This document shows, piece by piece, positions 20,772 to 29,569 of a stretch of 46,666 nucleotides of DNA (position 1 is the first letter of the stretch; every line of letters begins with the position of its first letter). The translations under genes were made by a program, and so were the position numbers. Under the pieces are notes generated by a model. That model saw only the letters and a list, made by a program, of their open reading frames with translations, had not been told where the DNA came from and did no database searches. The DNA is from a virus, in IMG/VR virus record IMGVR_UViG_3300028399_000003, positions 1 through 46,666 of that record; one strand, 5' to 3'.

Positions 20772-23700
20772 CCTCGGCGGCCACCGGCACCAGGCCCTTC
20801 TCCACCGGGATGCCGGTCTCCCGAGCCCGGGCCCGCCGCCGGCGCTCCTCGACGCTGCGCTGGAGTACCTTGGGCGTCAGCCGCAGCTTGAAGTGGGGCA
20901 CAGCCTGGTTGAACTGGCGGATGGCCTCGCGCACGTCCTTGAGGCCCTCGGGGTCCCTGACCCGGGTCACGTACTCGTACTGCATGAGCAGGCGCTTGCG
21001 CCAACTCAGGTAGAACTCCTTGAGGTCCTCCTGGTGCGCTCGCAGCTCGTAGCGCTGGTTCAGCCGCGTGGGCGTGAAGCCGAAGGCCTGGGCAATCAGC
21101 TCGGCCATGTGCTGGGAGTCATAGGGGTCGAAGGGCACTACCACGCCACCGCCCTTGAACTCCTCGGCCTCCCGCTCGTACAAGCGCCAGGCCCGATTCG
21201 CCGCCTTCATGGCCGAGGGCATGGCCCGCTCCCACCGCTTCCAGCTGTCGGGGTTGTCGTCGCCTACCGCCTTGAAGAACATGTACGGGATGCCGGCCAC
21301 CGGCCCCATCAGGTCGATGATGGTCCGCCCTGCCTTCTCATCAACAGAGGTTGCCGGCCCGAACAGCTCCTGGGTTCCGGGCAGCATCCGGCCAAGCGAA
21401 ATCGACCCGGAGATGTCCACATTGGGCACAGGGATTCCTACCGAGTTGAGCAGGTGCAGCGGCCCCAGCCCGTAGTACCGGCTCAGCCCATGCATGAAGA
21501 TGTCTGGGTTGTCCGTGAACGTGGTCAGCCACTCCCGAATCGCCAGCCTCACGTCGGTATGGGGGTCCCTGGAGCCCAGGGCCTTCTTGACCCGGGTGGC
21601 GCTCCAGTCGAACAGGTCCATCAGGTTCTCGGCAAAGGGCAGCCCCTGGATGCCAGCCGACACAAACAGCCCCAGCCACACCAGCAGTGCTGTTTTGGCC
21701 CCCTCCCCACCGAACAGCACAAATGCCATGTGCTGCATGAATGTCCAGAACAGGAAGAACACGCTCTTCTTCCCGCGCATGAAGGCCGGCCGCGCCCACT
21801 TGGCATACTCGAACAGGGTGCTTCTTACCGCGTTCTTGGCTACCTCGAAGGCCTGCTCGTAAGTCGCCCCCCGGGACTTGGCCAGCTCGAAGGCGGCTAT
21901 AAACGCGACCCGACGACTTAGCTTCTCCGTCACGCGGAAGGGCAGGGCCCCATAGTAGCTGAGCTGGGCTGTCACCCGGTTGAACTTGTCCGTGGGCAGC
22001 ACCCGCTCCACCAGCGGCCCGTTGACCACCGCCGCAATCTCGGTGGCCAGCGCCTCGTCCAGGAAGCCCTCCCGGATTCCCCTCGCAATCGCACTGCTCA
22101 GGTCCTCGGGCAGCCTCTGCGCCAGCTTCTCGCGGTTCATGGCCGCGGTGGCCAGCGGAATCGCCCTGGAAATCGCCTTGAACGAATCCTTGAAACCGTA
22201 GCGGGTGGCCAGCCAGGGGTAAGTCACCAGCGGCACCTGCGTAAAGTTGACAAGCGCGCTCTTGATATTGAAGCCCAGGTACCACAAGAAACCCAACGCT
22301 CGCAGCGAGGCCAGCTCATTGCCCGGGTTGAAGATGTACTCCTGATGCTTGCGCATGGCATTGATGAGGGCATCCACCTCCCGGGTATCCCCCAACTTCT
22401 CGGCGTAAATCTGCCGCTGCTCCACCAGCCGGCTGATGGTATTCTTCATGGGCTGCTGCCACTGCAACCGGGCAACCATCTTGGCCGCACTCTGCATATA
22501 CAGGGTGAACGCCCGGCGCCCGTCGAGCGAGAAGCCCTTGACCCCCTTCCTGTGAATCATGTGCTGGACGAACGACTTGCCCGGGGTCTGCTTGAGCAGG
22601 TTCTGCCTAATCTGGTTTCTCTGCTCCTCTGACAGCGCAACATCCTTGGTCAGTGCCTCGAAGATGCTGGGCGGCAACCCCATGAACTCGTACTCCTTCT
22701 CCAGCAGCTCGCCCAACGAGGCAATGCCACCATTCTTCACCATCTTCTGCACTTCGGCCGACTTCATCCACAGTTCGGCCTCCTTCGGATTCTCGAAAGT
22801 CCAGAATCCGACGGTGTCGCCCTCGGCGTAGGCCTGCCCATCATGCACCATACCGTTGACGGGCGCCTTGACCGTCACCGTGTACTTGCCAAACCGAGTC
22901 AGTGGGAAATAGTCCTTGTTCCTCAGAACCCTGAAATCCTCCTCGATGCGGCCCAGCTGCACCGCCAAATCCTCCTTGACCTCCTCAGGAATACTCAGCA
23001 CTTCGAGCAGGGCATCCCTGCGCATCTGCACCTCACGATGGCTCAACGGCGTACCGTCCATTGCCGTCTTGATGTTCCACTCCACCACGAACCGCCGGGC
23101 CTTACCCTCATCCTTGATGACTTTCATGGCCGCAGACAGCATCTGCCCGGACTCCAACGCATCCAGAACACGGGGGAACAGCCCCTGGAATCCTCCACCC
23201 CCCAGAAGCATGTTCACAATCTTACGGCCTTCAAGCCCCAACCCATGCTTGGCGTAAATCTTTTCGCGCTCCCTCGGCGTCAGCCTTCTGATTTCGCCGG
23301 CCTTGTGCAGCTCATCACTCTCCAGCGTGATGTCGATGAGGCTCATCCACAGGGCCTGCTCCTGCTTCTTGCCCAGTTTCCGTGCCTGCTCCAGCACAAA
23401 CTCAGTCTCCTCCAGGTAATCCGTGAAGGTCGCATTCCACTGCGTCAACTGCTCCACATACTGGTCAACCAACGGCAGCTTGAATTTCTTGGCAATCTGG
23501 GGCCAGGTCAGCACCCCCAACAGGAGCTTGTTCTTCCACACCCGGGCCAGGCCCTCAACCCGACCCACCGTCGCCCGGTCAGCGCCCAGGGCCTCTGCAT
23601 CCATCGCCTCGGGCGTCGTTACTCGGCCAGCAAAGTACAGGTGAACGTCCTGCTCCTGCTCCTCCAGCGGGATGCTGTACCACTCATTGCCCATTTCATC

Positions 23701-26700
23701 CTTGATAATCTGGCCCTCGGGATACCTGTTCTGCACCCACTCCCAAATCTTCTTGTAGCGGGCCAGCGGCCGCTTCTCGATGAATCCCTCGTGGACCTTG
23801 GCCACCAGTTCGGGAGAAGCCAGGTTGTAGGTGCTCTTGCCCTGGGTGGCCAGCCAGGCCACCTCCTCCTGAATCATCCGCTGCCAAATATCCTTGGCAA
23901 ACAGGTCCCATTTCTTCCCGACCGCCTCCACGAAATCGTAAGCATGGAAGTCCTTGGTCGCATCGACCTCAATCTTGCGGGCCTCCTTGAAAATCTCATC
24001 CACCGCCTTGAGAGTGGCCAGGGGCCCCTGCGCCTCAAGCAACTGCTCCAGCAGCGCCTGGTTCTTGACCCGAGTCCCCGACAGCTCCATCAACCGCTCG
24101 AACTTCGGGGTCAGCTCCGCAACCACCCGGCTCTCGGCACCCAGCTCGGTATTGAGCGCATTGACCGCCTTGGAGGCCTCCTTCACAACTTCGCTGGCCG
24201 CCGCCGCGGTTTCATGCGCACGGACCTGGCTGAACCCCTTGGTACTCTTGATTCTGGCACCCCGCTGCACAATGTCACTCTGGACCTCGAAGACCCAGAC
24301 CGACCCATCCTCGGTCTCCATCGACCTAGTGTGCGCCGCATACCGGGGGTTGTCCCAATGCAGGGCCCCAACAGGCACCCGGGTCCCATCCCGAAACTCC
24401 AGGGTCCGAATCACGGGCTCGCCGGCCTGAACCGAGGGCGGCAACCTGTCCACATGCGCATCCTTGTACGTCCGAGTACTGCGCCCAAGGTCGTACACCA
24501 CCTCGAAGGGCACCAGCCTGGACCGAATCCCCTGCTCCAGCTCCTTCCTGAAAATGGTCCGCTCGGGATGGTCAGCAAGGACAGCCTCCACCAGCGCCCG
24601 CTCCGCCTTGGATGCCGACACCTTGTTCAAATACATCAGCACTTCGGCCTTGGTGAACCGCTCCTTGTCCGGCAGCCCCCGCATCAACCGGGTCGTCACC
24701 TTCTTGACTTCCTCGGGGCTTCTGGCCGCAAACAGGTACTGCGGGTCCAGCAGCCTCTCGGTGTTCACCGCCATGCCCTCGCCCGGCATGGCCCGCAACC
24801 TCCTCTCCAGGCCGCTCAGGAAGAACCGCAAATCATCCTCATTGAGCTTGAGCCCGAAGACCTTGCGCACCCATTCCCGAAGCACTGCCAGCACCTTCTT
24901 CCACACCGGCAGCTCGTAATCCCCCAGCTCGGCCAGCTCGGCCAGTACCTCCTCGGCCAGCTCAATCTCGTTGCCCTTGACCTTCATGCCGCGGGACTTG
25001 GCCATGGCCTCCACCGCCCCGGGCATATCCCTGACAATCGCCTCAAGAATCGCCTTGCGCTCTGCCTTGGGCAGCATCCGCAGCCCGTTGTGCACCATCA
25101 CCTCGTGCAGGTACAGCGCCAGCGCCCGCTCCTTCGACTCAATCCGGTCCAGAATGAACCAGGTGGTCCGGCTCTTGGGGTCGTAAATCGCCTCAGGGAG
25201 GAAGCCCTTGCCAACCCGCTTGGCCGCCACCCGCTGCAACATCCTGGAAGGAAGCTGGGCCGCCGTGGCCACCAGCTTGAGCCGGCCCTCCACGGGAAAC
25301 CGCTTCTCGCCCACCGCCTCAAAAAACTCATCGGCAGTAATTCCACCACGCCGGCCCCCACGCCTTCCCGCGTACAGCGGCCCCTCCTCAAACAGCTCCT
25401 CAATCTCGGCTACCAGGTTGCTCTTGCGGCCCCTGCCCTTGCGGGCCCGGACCCGACTCCTGGCAATCTGCTCATCGACCTCCCGCTCAATCTCCTTGAG
25501 CGCCGCCTCATCCGCCGGCCTTCTTTTCAGTGGCGGCTCACCCTCAATCTTGGCCAGCAGCCGCTCCAGCTTCTCGGCCTCCTCGGCACTCAGCCCCTCG
25601 ACCTTGTCCTTCTCCTCCAGCCGGGCCAGAATCTTCCGCTCCCCGGGCTTCAACGCCGAGAGGTCACGCTCCACCACAGCCTCTTCGGTCGGCAGCGGAC
25701 TCAGGAACTCAGCCACGCCCGGCTCCCCGAACTCCAGGGCCAGCCGCTCAATCTCCTGCTCAATCTCGGCCAGCTGCTGCGCCACCCCCTTGCGCAAAAA
25801 CCCCTTCTTGGTGTAGCTCGTCGGCCTTCTCAGCAGCTCCTCCCGCCTGGCCCTCAACTCCTGGAACCTGGGGTCCTCCTCCAGGCTAACCGCCTCGACC
25901 TCTTCTGCCGCCGGCAAGTCAACCACCTCGACTCCCGAGGGCGTAAACACCTCCACCGAATTTCTGTAGGCATCCCTCAAGGTCTCCTGCCCGAACCCCT
26001 CAACCACAGGAATCTCGGCCGGCCCAGCCTCAGCAGCCCCAGCCTCCTCGGCCCGCTCACCCAGCGGCTCGGTCTCGGGTGGGGTTTCCTCAACAGCCTC
26101 GGGAGTAGTTTCTTCGGCAGCAGAAGGTGGGGTTCCTCCCCCCTCAGGAGACGGCGTTGCGGCCCCACCTCCCCCCTCAGGAGAAGGACCCCCTTCAACC
26201 TCAGGCGCAGGCGCTGTACCCTCTCCGCCACTAGCACCTTCCCCGCCTCCTCCTCGTATTCCGGCCAGGCCGCCAAAGAAGAAGCCAAGGAAGGCGCCGC
26301 CTGCGGCGGCGTTCAGCACCCGGGAAGCCTGCTCCTCGCCCCAGAAATCGTAGTTCTCATCGACCACCTGCCGAGCCGTGATGCCCAGGATTTCCTGCAA
26401 TGACTCGGTCACGGCCTCGCCCGTGGCACCCAGACCGGCCGTCAGGCCCATCCGCTGCAACAGGGTCTTGTCCCTCAGATTGGTGTGCAGCCGCTCAATC
26501 AGCTTCTTGGCCACAGGCAGCTTGAGCCCGAACCGGGCAGCCACGGCCGCGGGGGTCACGATGTCCAGCGCACCGATGGCAGCGCCGAAGGCCAGGGCAG
26601 AGCCGCCCCCAAGCTCCAGGCCCTCATCAATCCGCTCGCCGGCCACCTCCCCAGTGCCAAGAGCAACAGAGGTGGTTGTAGCAGCGCCCAGCCCGCCCCA

Positions 26701-27219
26701 CTTCTGGGCGGCATTGGCCAGGGCCACGGCCGTTCCGGCCTTGACCAGCCCCCGCCCAACCAACCTGCTAATGATGGCACCGGCCCCGAACGAGGCCACG
26801 AGGGAAGCAATGAAGGGCACCTGCTCGCCCAGCAGGTTCGCCGCCCAGGCCACGAATTTCCCTGGCGAGTCGATGTCCTCGATTCGACCAACTTCAGGCG
26901 CTCCGACCGCTTCGGCCTCGGCCACCAGCCGCTCGTAGTCGGCCACCCGATTCCGGGTGAACTCCTCCAGCCCCAGCACATCGCCCAGCGCCGCGCCCGC
27001 AGCGTGGAAGGCCGCCCGAGTCTGAAGAATCCCTCGCTCTAGCCCCTTGGAAAACTCCCCCTGGTCCTCTTCCTCGGGCTGCTCCAGCGGCCCGTACATC
27101 CACTCCGCGGCCTGGTCAAGCGCCTCCAGGTCCGGGGGCACGAAGCTCCCTTCCTCCTCCAGCGGCCCGTAAAGAGCGTCCGCCAGAGCATCCAGGGTCT
27201 GTATCTCATTGGCCGCCAT
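20734..27219 (-). CDS. Giant internal virion (ejection) protein with zincin-like motif
   Basis: 2,161 residues. An Ala/Gly-rich region with hydrophobic helices (about 120-325), then a Pro/Glu/Gly linker (about 325-400) holding two copies of the 15-bp repeat, then a coiled helical part. LHEVMVH (about 704-710) in a helix preceding GLRML is the HExxxH of metallopeptidase-like domains in polyvalent phage proteins. VFEVQSD and a long helical second half follow, with two hydrophobic stretches near the C terminus (FFLFWTFMQHMAFVLFG and ALLVWLGLFVSAGIQG). As the last late gene of a podovirus, it is most likely packaged in the capsid and ejected to form a channel, helped by a protease domain. The ATG is at 27219. 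Confidence 0.75.
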   Translation of the reverse strand: MAANEIQTLDALADALYGPLEEEGSFVPPDLEALDQAAEWMYGPLEQPEEEDQGEFSKGLERGILQTRAAFHAAGAALGDVLGLEEFTRNRVADYERLVAEAEAVGAPEVGRIEDIDSPGKFVAWAANLLGEQVPFIASLVASFGAGAIISRLVGRGLVKAGTAVALANAAQKWGGLGAATTTSVALGTGEVAGERIDEGLELGGGSALAFGAAIGALDIVTPAAVAARFGLKLPVAKKLIERLHTNLRDKTLLQRMGLTAGLGATGEAVTESLQEILGITARQVVDENYDFWGEEQASRVLNAAAGGAFLGFFFGGLAGIRGGGGEGASGGEGTAPAPEVEGGPSPEGGGGAATPSPEGGGTPPSAAEETTPEAVEETPPETEPLGERAEEAGAAEAGPAEIPVVEGFGQETLRDAYRNSVEVFTPSGVEVVDLPAAEEVEAVSLEEDPRFQELRARREELLRRPTSYTKKGFLRKGVAQQLAEIEQEIERLALEFGEPGVAEFLSPLPTEEAVVERDLSALKPGERKILARLEEKDKVEGLSAEEAEKLERLLAKIEGEPPLKRRPADEAALKEIEREVDEQIARSRVRARKGRGRKSNLVAEIEELFEEGPLYAGRRGGRRGGITADEFFEAVGEKRFPVEGRLKLVATAAQLPSRMLQRVAAKRVGKGFLPEAIYDPKSRTTWFILDRIESKERALALYLHEVMVHNGLRMLPKAERKAILEAIVRDMPGAVEAMAKSRGMKVKGNEIELAEEVLAELAELGDYELPVWKKVLAVLREWVRKVFGLKLNEDDLRFFLSGLERRLRAMPGEGMAVNTERLLDPQYLFAARSPEEVKKVTTRLMRGLPDKERFTKAEVLMYLNKVSASKAERALVEAVLADHPERTIFRKELEQGIRSRLVPFEVVYDLGRSTRTYKDAHVDRLPPSVQAGEPVIRTLEFRDGTRVPVGALHWDNPRYAAHTRSMETEDGSVWVFEVQSDIVQRGARIKSTKGFSQVRAHETAAAASEVVKEASKAVNALNTELGAESRVVAELTPKFERLMELSGTRVKNQALLEQLLEAQGPLATLKAVDEIFKEARKIEVDATKDFHAYDFVEAVGKKWDLFAKDIWQRMIQEEVAWLATQGKSTYNLASPELVAKVHEGFIEKRPLARYKKIWEWVQNRYPEGQIIKDEMGNEWYSIPLEEQEQDVHLYFAGRVTTPEAMDAEALGADRATVGRVEGLARVWKNKLLLGVLTWPQIAKKFKLPLVDQYVEQLTQWNATFTDYLEETEFVLEQARKLGKKQEQALWMSLIDITLESDELHKAGEIRRLTPREREKIYAKHGLGLEGRKIVNMLLGGGGFQGLFPRVLDALESGQMLSAAMKVIKDEGKARRFVVEWNIKTAMDGTPLSHREVQMRRDALLEVLSIPEEVKEDLAVQLGRIEEDFRVLRNKDYFPLTRFGKYTVTVKAPVNGMVHDGQAYAEGDTVGFWTFENPKEAELWMKSAEVQKMVKNGGIASLGELLEKEYEFMGLPPSIFEALTKDVALSEEQRNQIRQNLLKQTPGKSFVQHMIHRKGVKGFSLDGRRAFTLYMQSAAKMVARLQWQQPMKNTISRLVEQRQIYAEKLGDTREVDALINAMRKHQEYIFNPGNELASLRALGFLWYLGFNIKSALVNFTQVPLVTYPWLATRYGFKDSFKAISRAIPLATAAMNREKLAQRLPEDLSSAIARGIREGFLDEALATEIAAVVNGPLVERVLPTDKFNRVTAQLSYYGALPFRVTEKLSRRVAFIAAFELAKSRGATYEQAFEVAKNAVRSTLFEYAKWARPAFMRGKKSVFFLFWTFMQHMAFVLFGGEGAKTALLVWLGLFVSAGIQGLPFAENLMDLFDWSATRVKKALGSRDPHTDVRLAIREWLTTFTDNPDIFMHGLSRYYGLGPLHLLNSVGIPVPNVDISGSISLGRMLPGTQELFGPATSVDEKAGRTIIDLMGPVAGIPYMFFKAVGDDNPDSWKRWERAMPSAMKAANRAWRLYEREAEEFKGGGVVVPFDPYDSQHMAELIAQAFGFTPTRLNQRYELRAHQEDLKEFYLSWRKRLLMQYEYVTRVRDPEGLKDVREAIRQFNQAVPHFKLRLTPKVLQRSVEERRRRARARETGIPVEKGLVPVAAEVKRAFPEVQTSP
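26136..26150. repeat. 15-bp dispersed repeat, copy 4
   Basis: Inside the giant internal protein gene, where it encodes SPEGGG in a Pro/Glu/Gly-rich linker. Confidence 0.85.
26169..26183. repeat. 15-bp dispersed repeat, copy 5
   Basis: 33 bases from copy 4 in the same frame and orientation, giving a second SPEGGGG; the pair looks like a local duplication of linker sequence. Confidence 0.85.
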
Positions 27220-27222
27220 TCC

Positions 27223-28404
27223 TCAAAACGCCTCAAGAGCTTCCCGCGTCGCCTTCTTCTGTTTCTCGCTCACCAGCTTCTGGCGCAGCTCGGGGTGCTT
27301 GGCCAGAACCCTCTTCACCTGGGCAATCAGGGCCGACTTCCCAGGAAAGTCCTTGCCCTTGCCCGCAGCCAGAATCTTCTGCGCCCTCTCCACGAACTTG
27401 CTCGCCCCCTTGACACTGGCAGGCACACCCCCGGCATTGATTCTGGAGACCAGGTCCGAGGCCGCTCCCGCCAACCGATTAATTTCCTCGCGCCGGGCCT
27501 TCTCCTCCGCCCTGACCTTCTCCTCCTTCTCCACCCGCCTGGCCAGCTCGGTAACATCCTCAGGCTCCAGGCCACCTCCTGAGGGGGGAGGGGGAGGAGG
27601 GGGGGCTTCCTCGGCCAGCTGCACAGCCAGGTCTCTCACCTCGTCCAGCGACTCCGGCGTGTAGATGCTGGCGGCCGCATCCAGCCGGCGCATGGCCCGC
27701 TTGCGCACCTGCGGGTCAGGACTCACCATGTCCTGGGCCATGGCATTGATGGTCGCTTTCGGCATGGGCACCAGCGACGGCTCCTCCCCAACAGAAACCA
27801 GCAGCGAATTGAACTGCTGCCGGGCCAGGAGGTCGGCCGCCCCCATGTTCACTCGGCCCGTGGGGTCCGCCGCCTGCAACATCTCCACGGTGCGGTCCAT
27901 GATTTCCTTGAACAGCTTGGCCTTGTCCTTCTTCCCCAGAATGTTCTCGTTCTTGGTCTTGGCCTTCAGGGCCTCCAGCTGCTTGCGCAGCACGGCCATC
28001 CGCTCGGCGTGCTGCTGCTTGAGAAGCTCCAGCCGGTCGCGGTTCAGCTGCTCCTGGGCCAGCTGCTGGCGGGCCTGCATCCTCTCCTTGCGCTCCTTCT
28101 CCTTGCGCTGCCCGGCCTGCCCCAGCCCCTGGCTCAGAGCCGCCAGGCCCAGCGCCACCGGATTCTGGTTGGGCTGCAAGGGCTGCATCAGGCTCGCGGC
28201 CAGTTGGTAGGTCTCGGCCGGCGTCAGGCCCAGGAAGTTTTCAGGGGCCCCCTCCTGCGGCACCACAGCCGACACCGCCGGCAGTTGCCCAGGGTCGATG
28301 GGAGGAATGGTCGGCACCTGGGCTGGCTCTGCGAGGGGAATCGCCGCCGGTGCCAGCATATCCGGCACCGCAGGCAGGGGCACATCCGTCGGAAACTCAG
28401 GCAT
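27223..28404 (-). CDS. Internal virion protein, coiled coil
   Basis: 393 residues from the ATG at 28404 (a GTG at 28410 overlapping the previous stop is an alternative). A Pro-rich N terminus (about 1-60), then a long Gln/Lys/Glu coiled coil (about 95-160, RKEKERKERMQARQQLAQEQLNRD...), a proline run with repeat copy 6 (about 275) and a basic helical end. Its place between two ejection-type proteins suggests a capsid-internal component. No family signature beyond this. Confidence 0.6.
   Translation of the reverse strand: MPEFPTDVPLPAVPDMLAPAAIPLAEPAQVPTIPPIDPGQLPAVSAVVPQEGAPENFLGLTPAETYQLAASLMQPLQPNQNPVALGLAALSQGLGQAGQRKEKERKERMQARQQLAQEQLNRDRLELLKQQHAERMAVLRKQLEALKAKTKNENILGKKDKAKLFKEIMDRTVEMLQAADPTGRVNMGAADLLARQQFNSLLVSVGEEPSLVPMPKATINAMAQDMVSPDPQVRKRAMRRLDAAASIYTPESLDEVRDLAVQLAEEAPPPPPPPSGGGLEPEDVTELARRVEKEEKVRAEEKARREEINRLAGAASDLVSRINAGGVPASVKGASKFVERAQKILAAGKGKDFPGKSALIAQVKRVLAKHPELRQKLVSEKQKKATREALEAF
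27576..27590. repeat. 15-bp dispersed repeat, copy 6
   Basis: Inside the 393-residue internal protein gene, read in a different frame as PPPSGGG within a proline run. Confidence 0.85.
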
Positions 28405-28406
28405 CG

Positions 28407-29315
28407 TCACTCACCATAGTAGAAGTCATCATAGGGGTCATAACCCCCTTCACCACCAGACCCCTTCGTACTGAACAGGTCGCTGAACTGCTTGTAGAGC
28501 TGGAAGCCGGCCAGCGCCCCACCAATCCCGGACAGTACCGGGTTGGGTGACGGTAACGGCGGCCCAACCCTGGTCCCGGTGCTTCCCACCGGGTTCCGTA
28601 CAAACGAGGCAAACCGCTGCAACCTGGTGAACGGCTCGTCCAGCTCCGCCTGCCGCTGCTTCTGCTGCTGCAACCCAATCTGGCTCAGCGTCTCCGCCGG
28701 CAGCAGATTCAGCCCAATGATACTGGGCGCCAGCTGCAACCCGCCCAGCATCCTCCGCAAGCCCTCCGAATAGGTCTGCGCCAGCAGCCGACTGGTCGCA
28801 TCCCCGGCCCGCCTTTGCGTCTCGGAGATGGCCAGCCCCTGGGCAATGCCCTGCCGGCTGCTTCCCACATTCCCGGTGGCCACCGCTCCCGAGGTAATGC
28901 TGGGCAGCACATTCCGCACCAGGTTCTCATACAGCGGAGAGACCGTGGCCTGAACCGCCCCGGCCAGGTAGGGATTGCTGTTGGGGTCCAGCATCGCCGG
29001 GTCCAACAGAAACCCAAGGCTGCCAGCCGCCTGGTCCAGCTGCTGCGGAATGACATTGAGCGCGGCATACCGGGCCAGTGCCTGGCCCACCAGCTGGTCC
29101 GGCGTGAACCCAGCCACAATGGACCCCGGCGCCTCAAACTGCTTCTCCGCCTCACTGAATACCCGCTTGATATAGGGAATCTGGAACGCCGGCGGCATGT
29201 TCACCACCGTCGTCGTCCGATTCCCCAAGGCCTGCGCAGCCTTGGCCGACTTCCGGGCGCCCATGTAACTGAGGACACCCCCTACAATAGAAGCTACAGC
29301 AGGAGCCCAAGACAT
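28407..29315 (-). CDS. Internal virion / DNA-transfer protein
   Basis: 302 residues from the ATG at 29315. A short hydrophobic N terminus (APAVASIVGGVLSYMGARKSAKAAQA), then a largely helical body with PSITSGAVATGNVGSSRQGIAQGLA and a Gln-rich coil (LQQQKQRQAELDEPF), and a Gly/Tyr/Asp-rich tail (YDPYDDFYYGE). This design resembles P22 gp7-like and related podovirus ejection proteins. Probably packaged and ejected with the genome. Confidence 0.6.
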   Translation of the reverse strand: MSWAPAVASIVGGVLSYMGARKSAKAAQALGNRTTTVVNMPPAFQIPYIKRVFSEAEKQFEAPGSIVAGFTPDQLVGQALARYAALNVIPQQLDQAAGSLGFLLDPAMLDPNSNPYLAGAVQATVSPLYENLVRNVLPSITSGAVATGNVGSSRQGIAQGLAISETQRRAGDATSRLLAQTYSEGLRRMLGGLQLAPSIIGLNLLPAETLSQIGLQQQKQRQAELDEPFTRLQRFASFVRNPVGSTGTRVGPPLPSPNPVLSGIGGALAGFQLYKQFSDLFSTKGSGGEGGYDPYDDFYYGE

Positions 29316-29325
29316 CTTCAAACCC

Positions 29326-29568
29326 TCACATCTTCACCCAGGCACCGCCCAGGTACTGGTACAGCCCGGCGCCGCCCCCCGGGTTCCAATTGGTCCCATC
29401 CGCATTCGCCACGTCCCCCTCCTGCGGCCTGTCCGGCGCCACCGGCTGGGGAATCAACCTGATTCTCTCGGCCTGGTACAACCTCAGCTCCTGAGCAATC
29501 TGGGCCAGCTGCTCCTGGAAGAAGGCCGGGTCATATTCAGGCGGAACCACTCCTTCCTGGTACGCCAT
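29326..29568 (-). CDS. Small virion-associated protein, 80 residues
   Basis: From the ATG at 29568, two bases past the stop of the nozzle gene. A helix (FFQEQLAQIAQELRLYQAERIRLIP), then a Gly/Asn/Trp-rich end (DGTNWNPGGGAGLYQYLGGAWVKM) like the short receptor- or carbohydrate-facing repeats of tail accessory proteins. Longer frames start inside the nozzle gene and are rejected. Confidence 0.6.
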   Translation of the reverse strand: MAYQEGVVPPEYDPAFFQEQLAQIAQELRLYQAERIRLIPQPVAPDRPQEGDVANADGTNWNPGGGAGLYQYLGGAWVKM

Positions 29569-29569
29569 C

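Noticed and set aside
22843-26403. A 1,186-codon open frame on the plus strand opposite the giant ejection protein
   Set aside because: It is antisense to a coherent 2,161-residue protein, rich in Pro, Leu, His and Gln as expected for the shadow of GC-rich coding DNA, with no ribosome site. The same applies to long frames at 3372-5072 and 8505-10331 on the minus strand.
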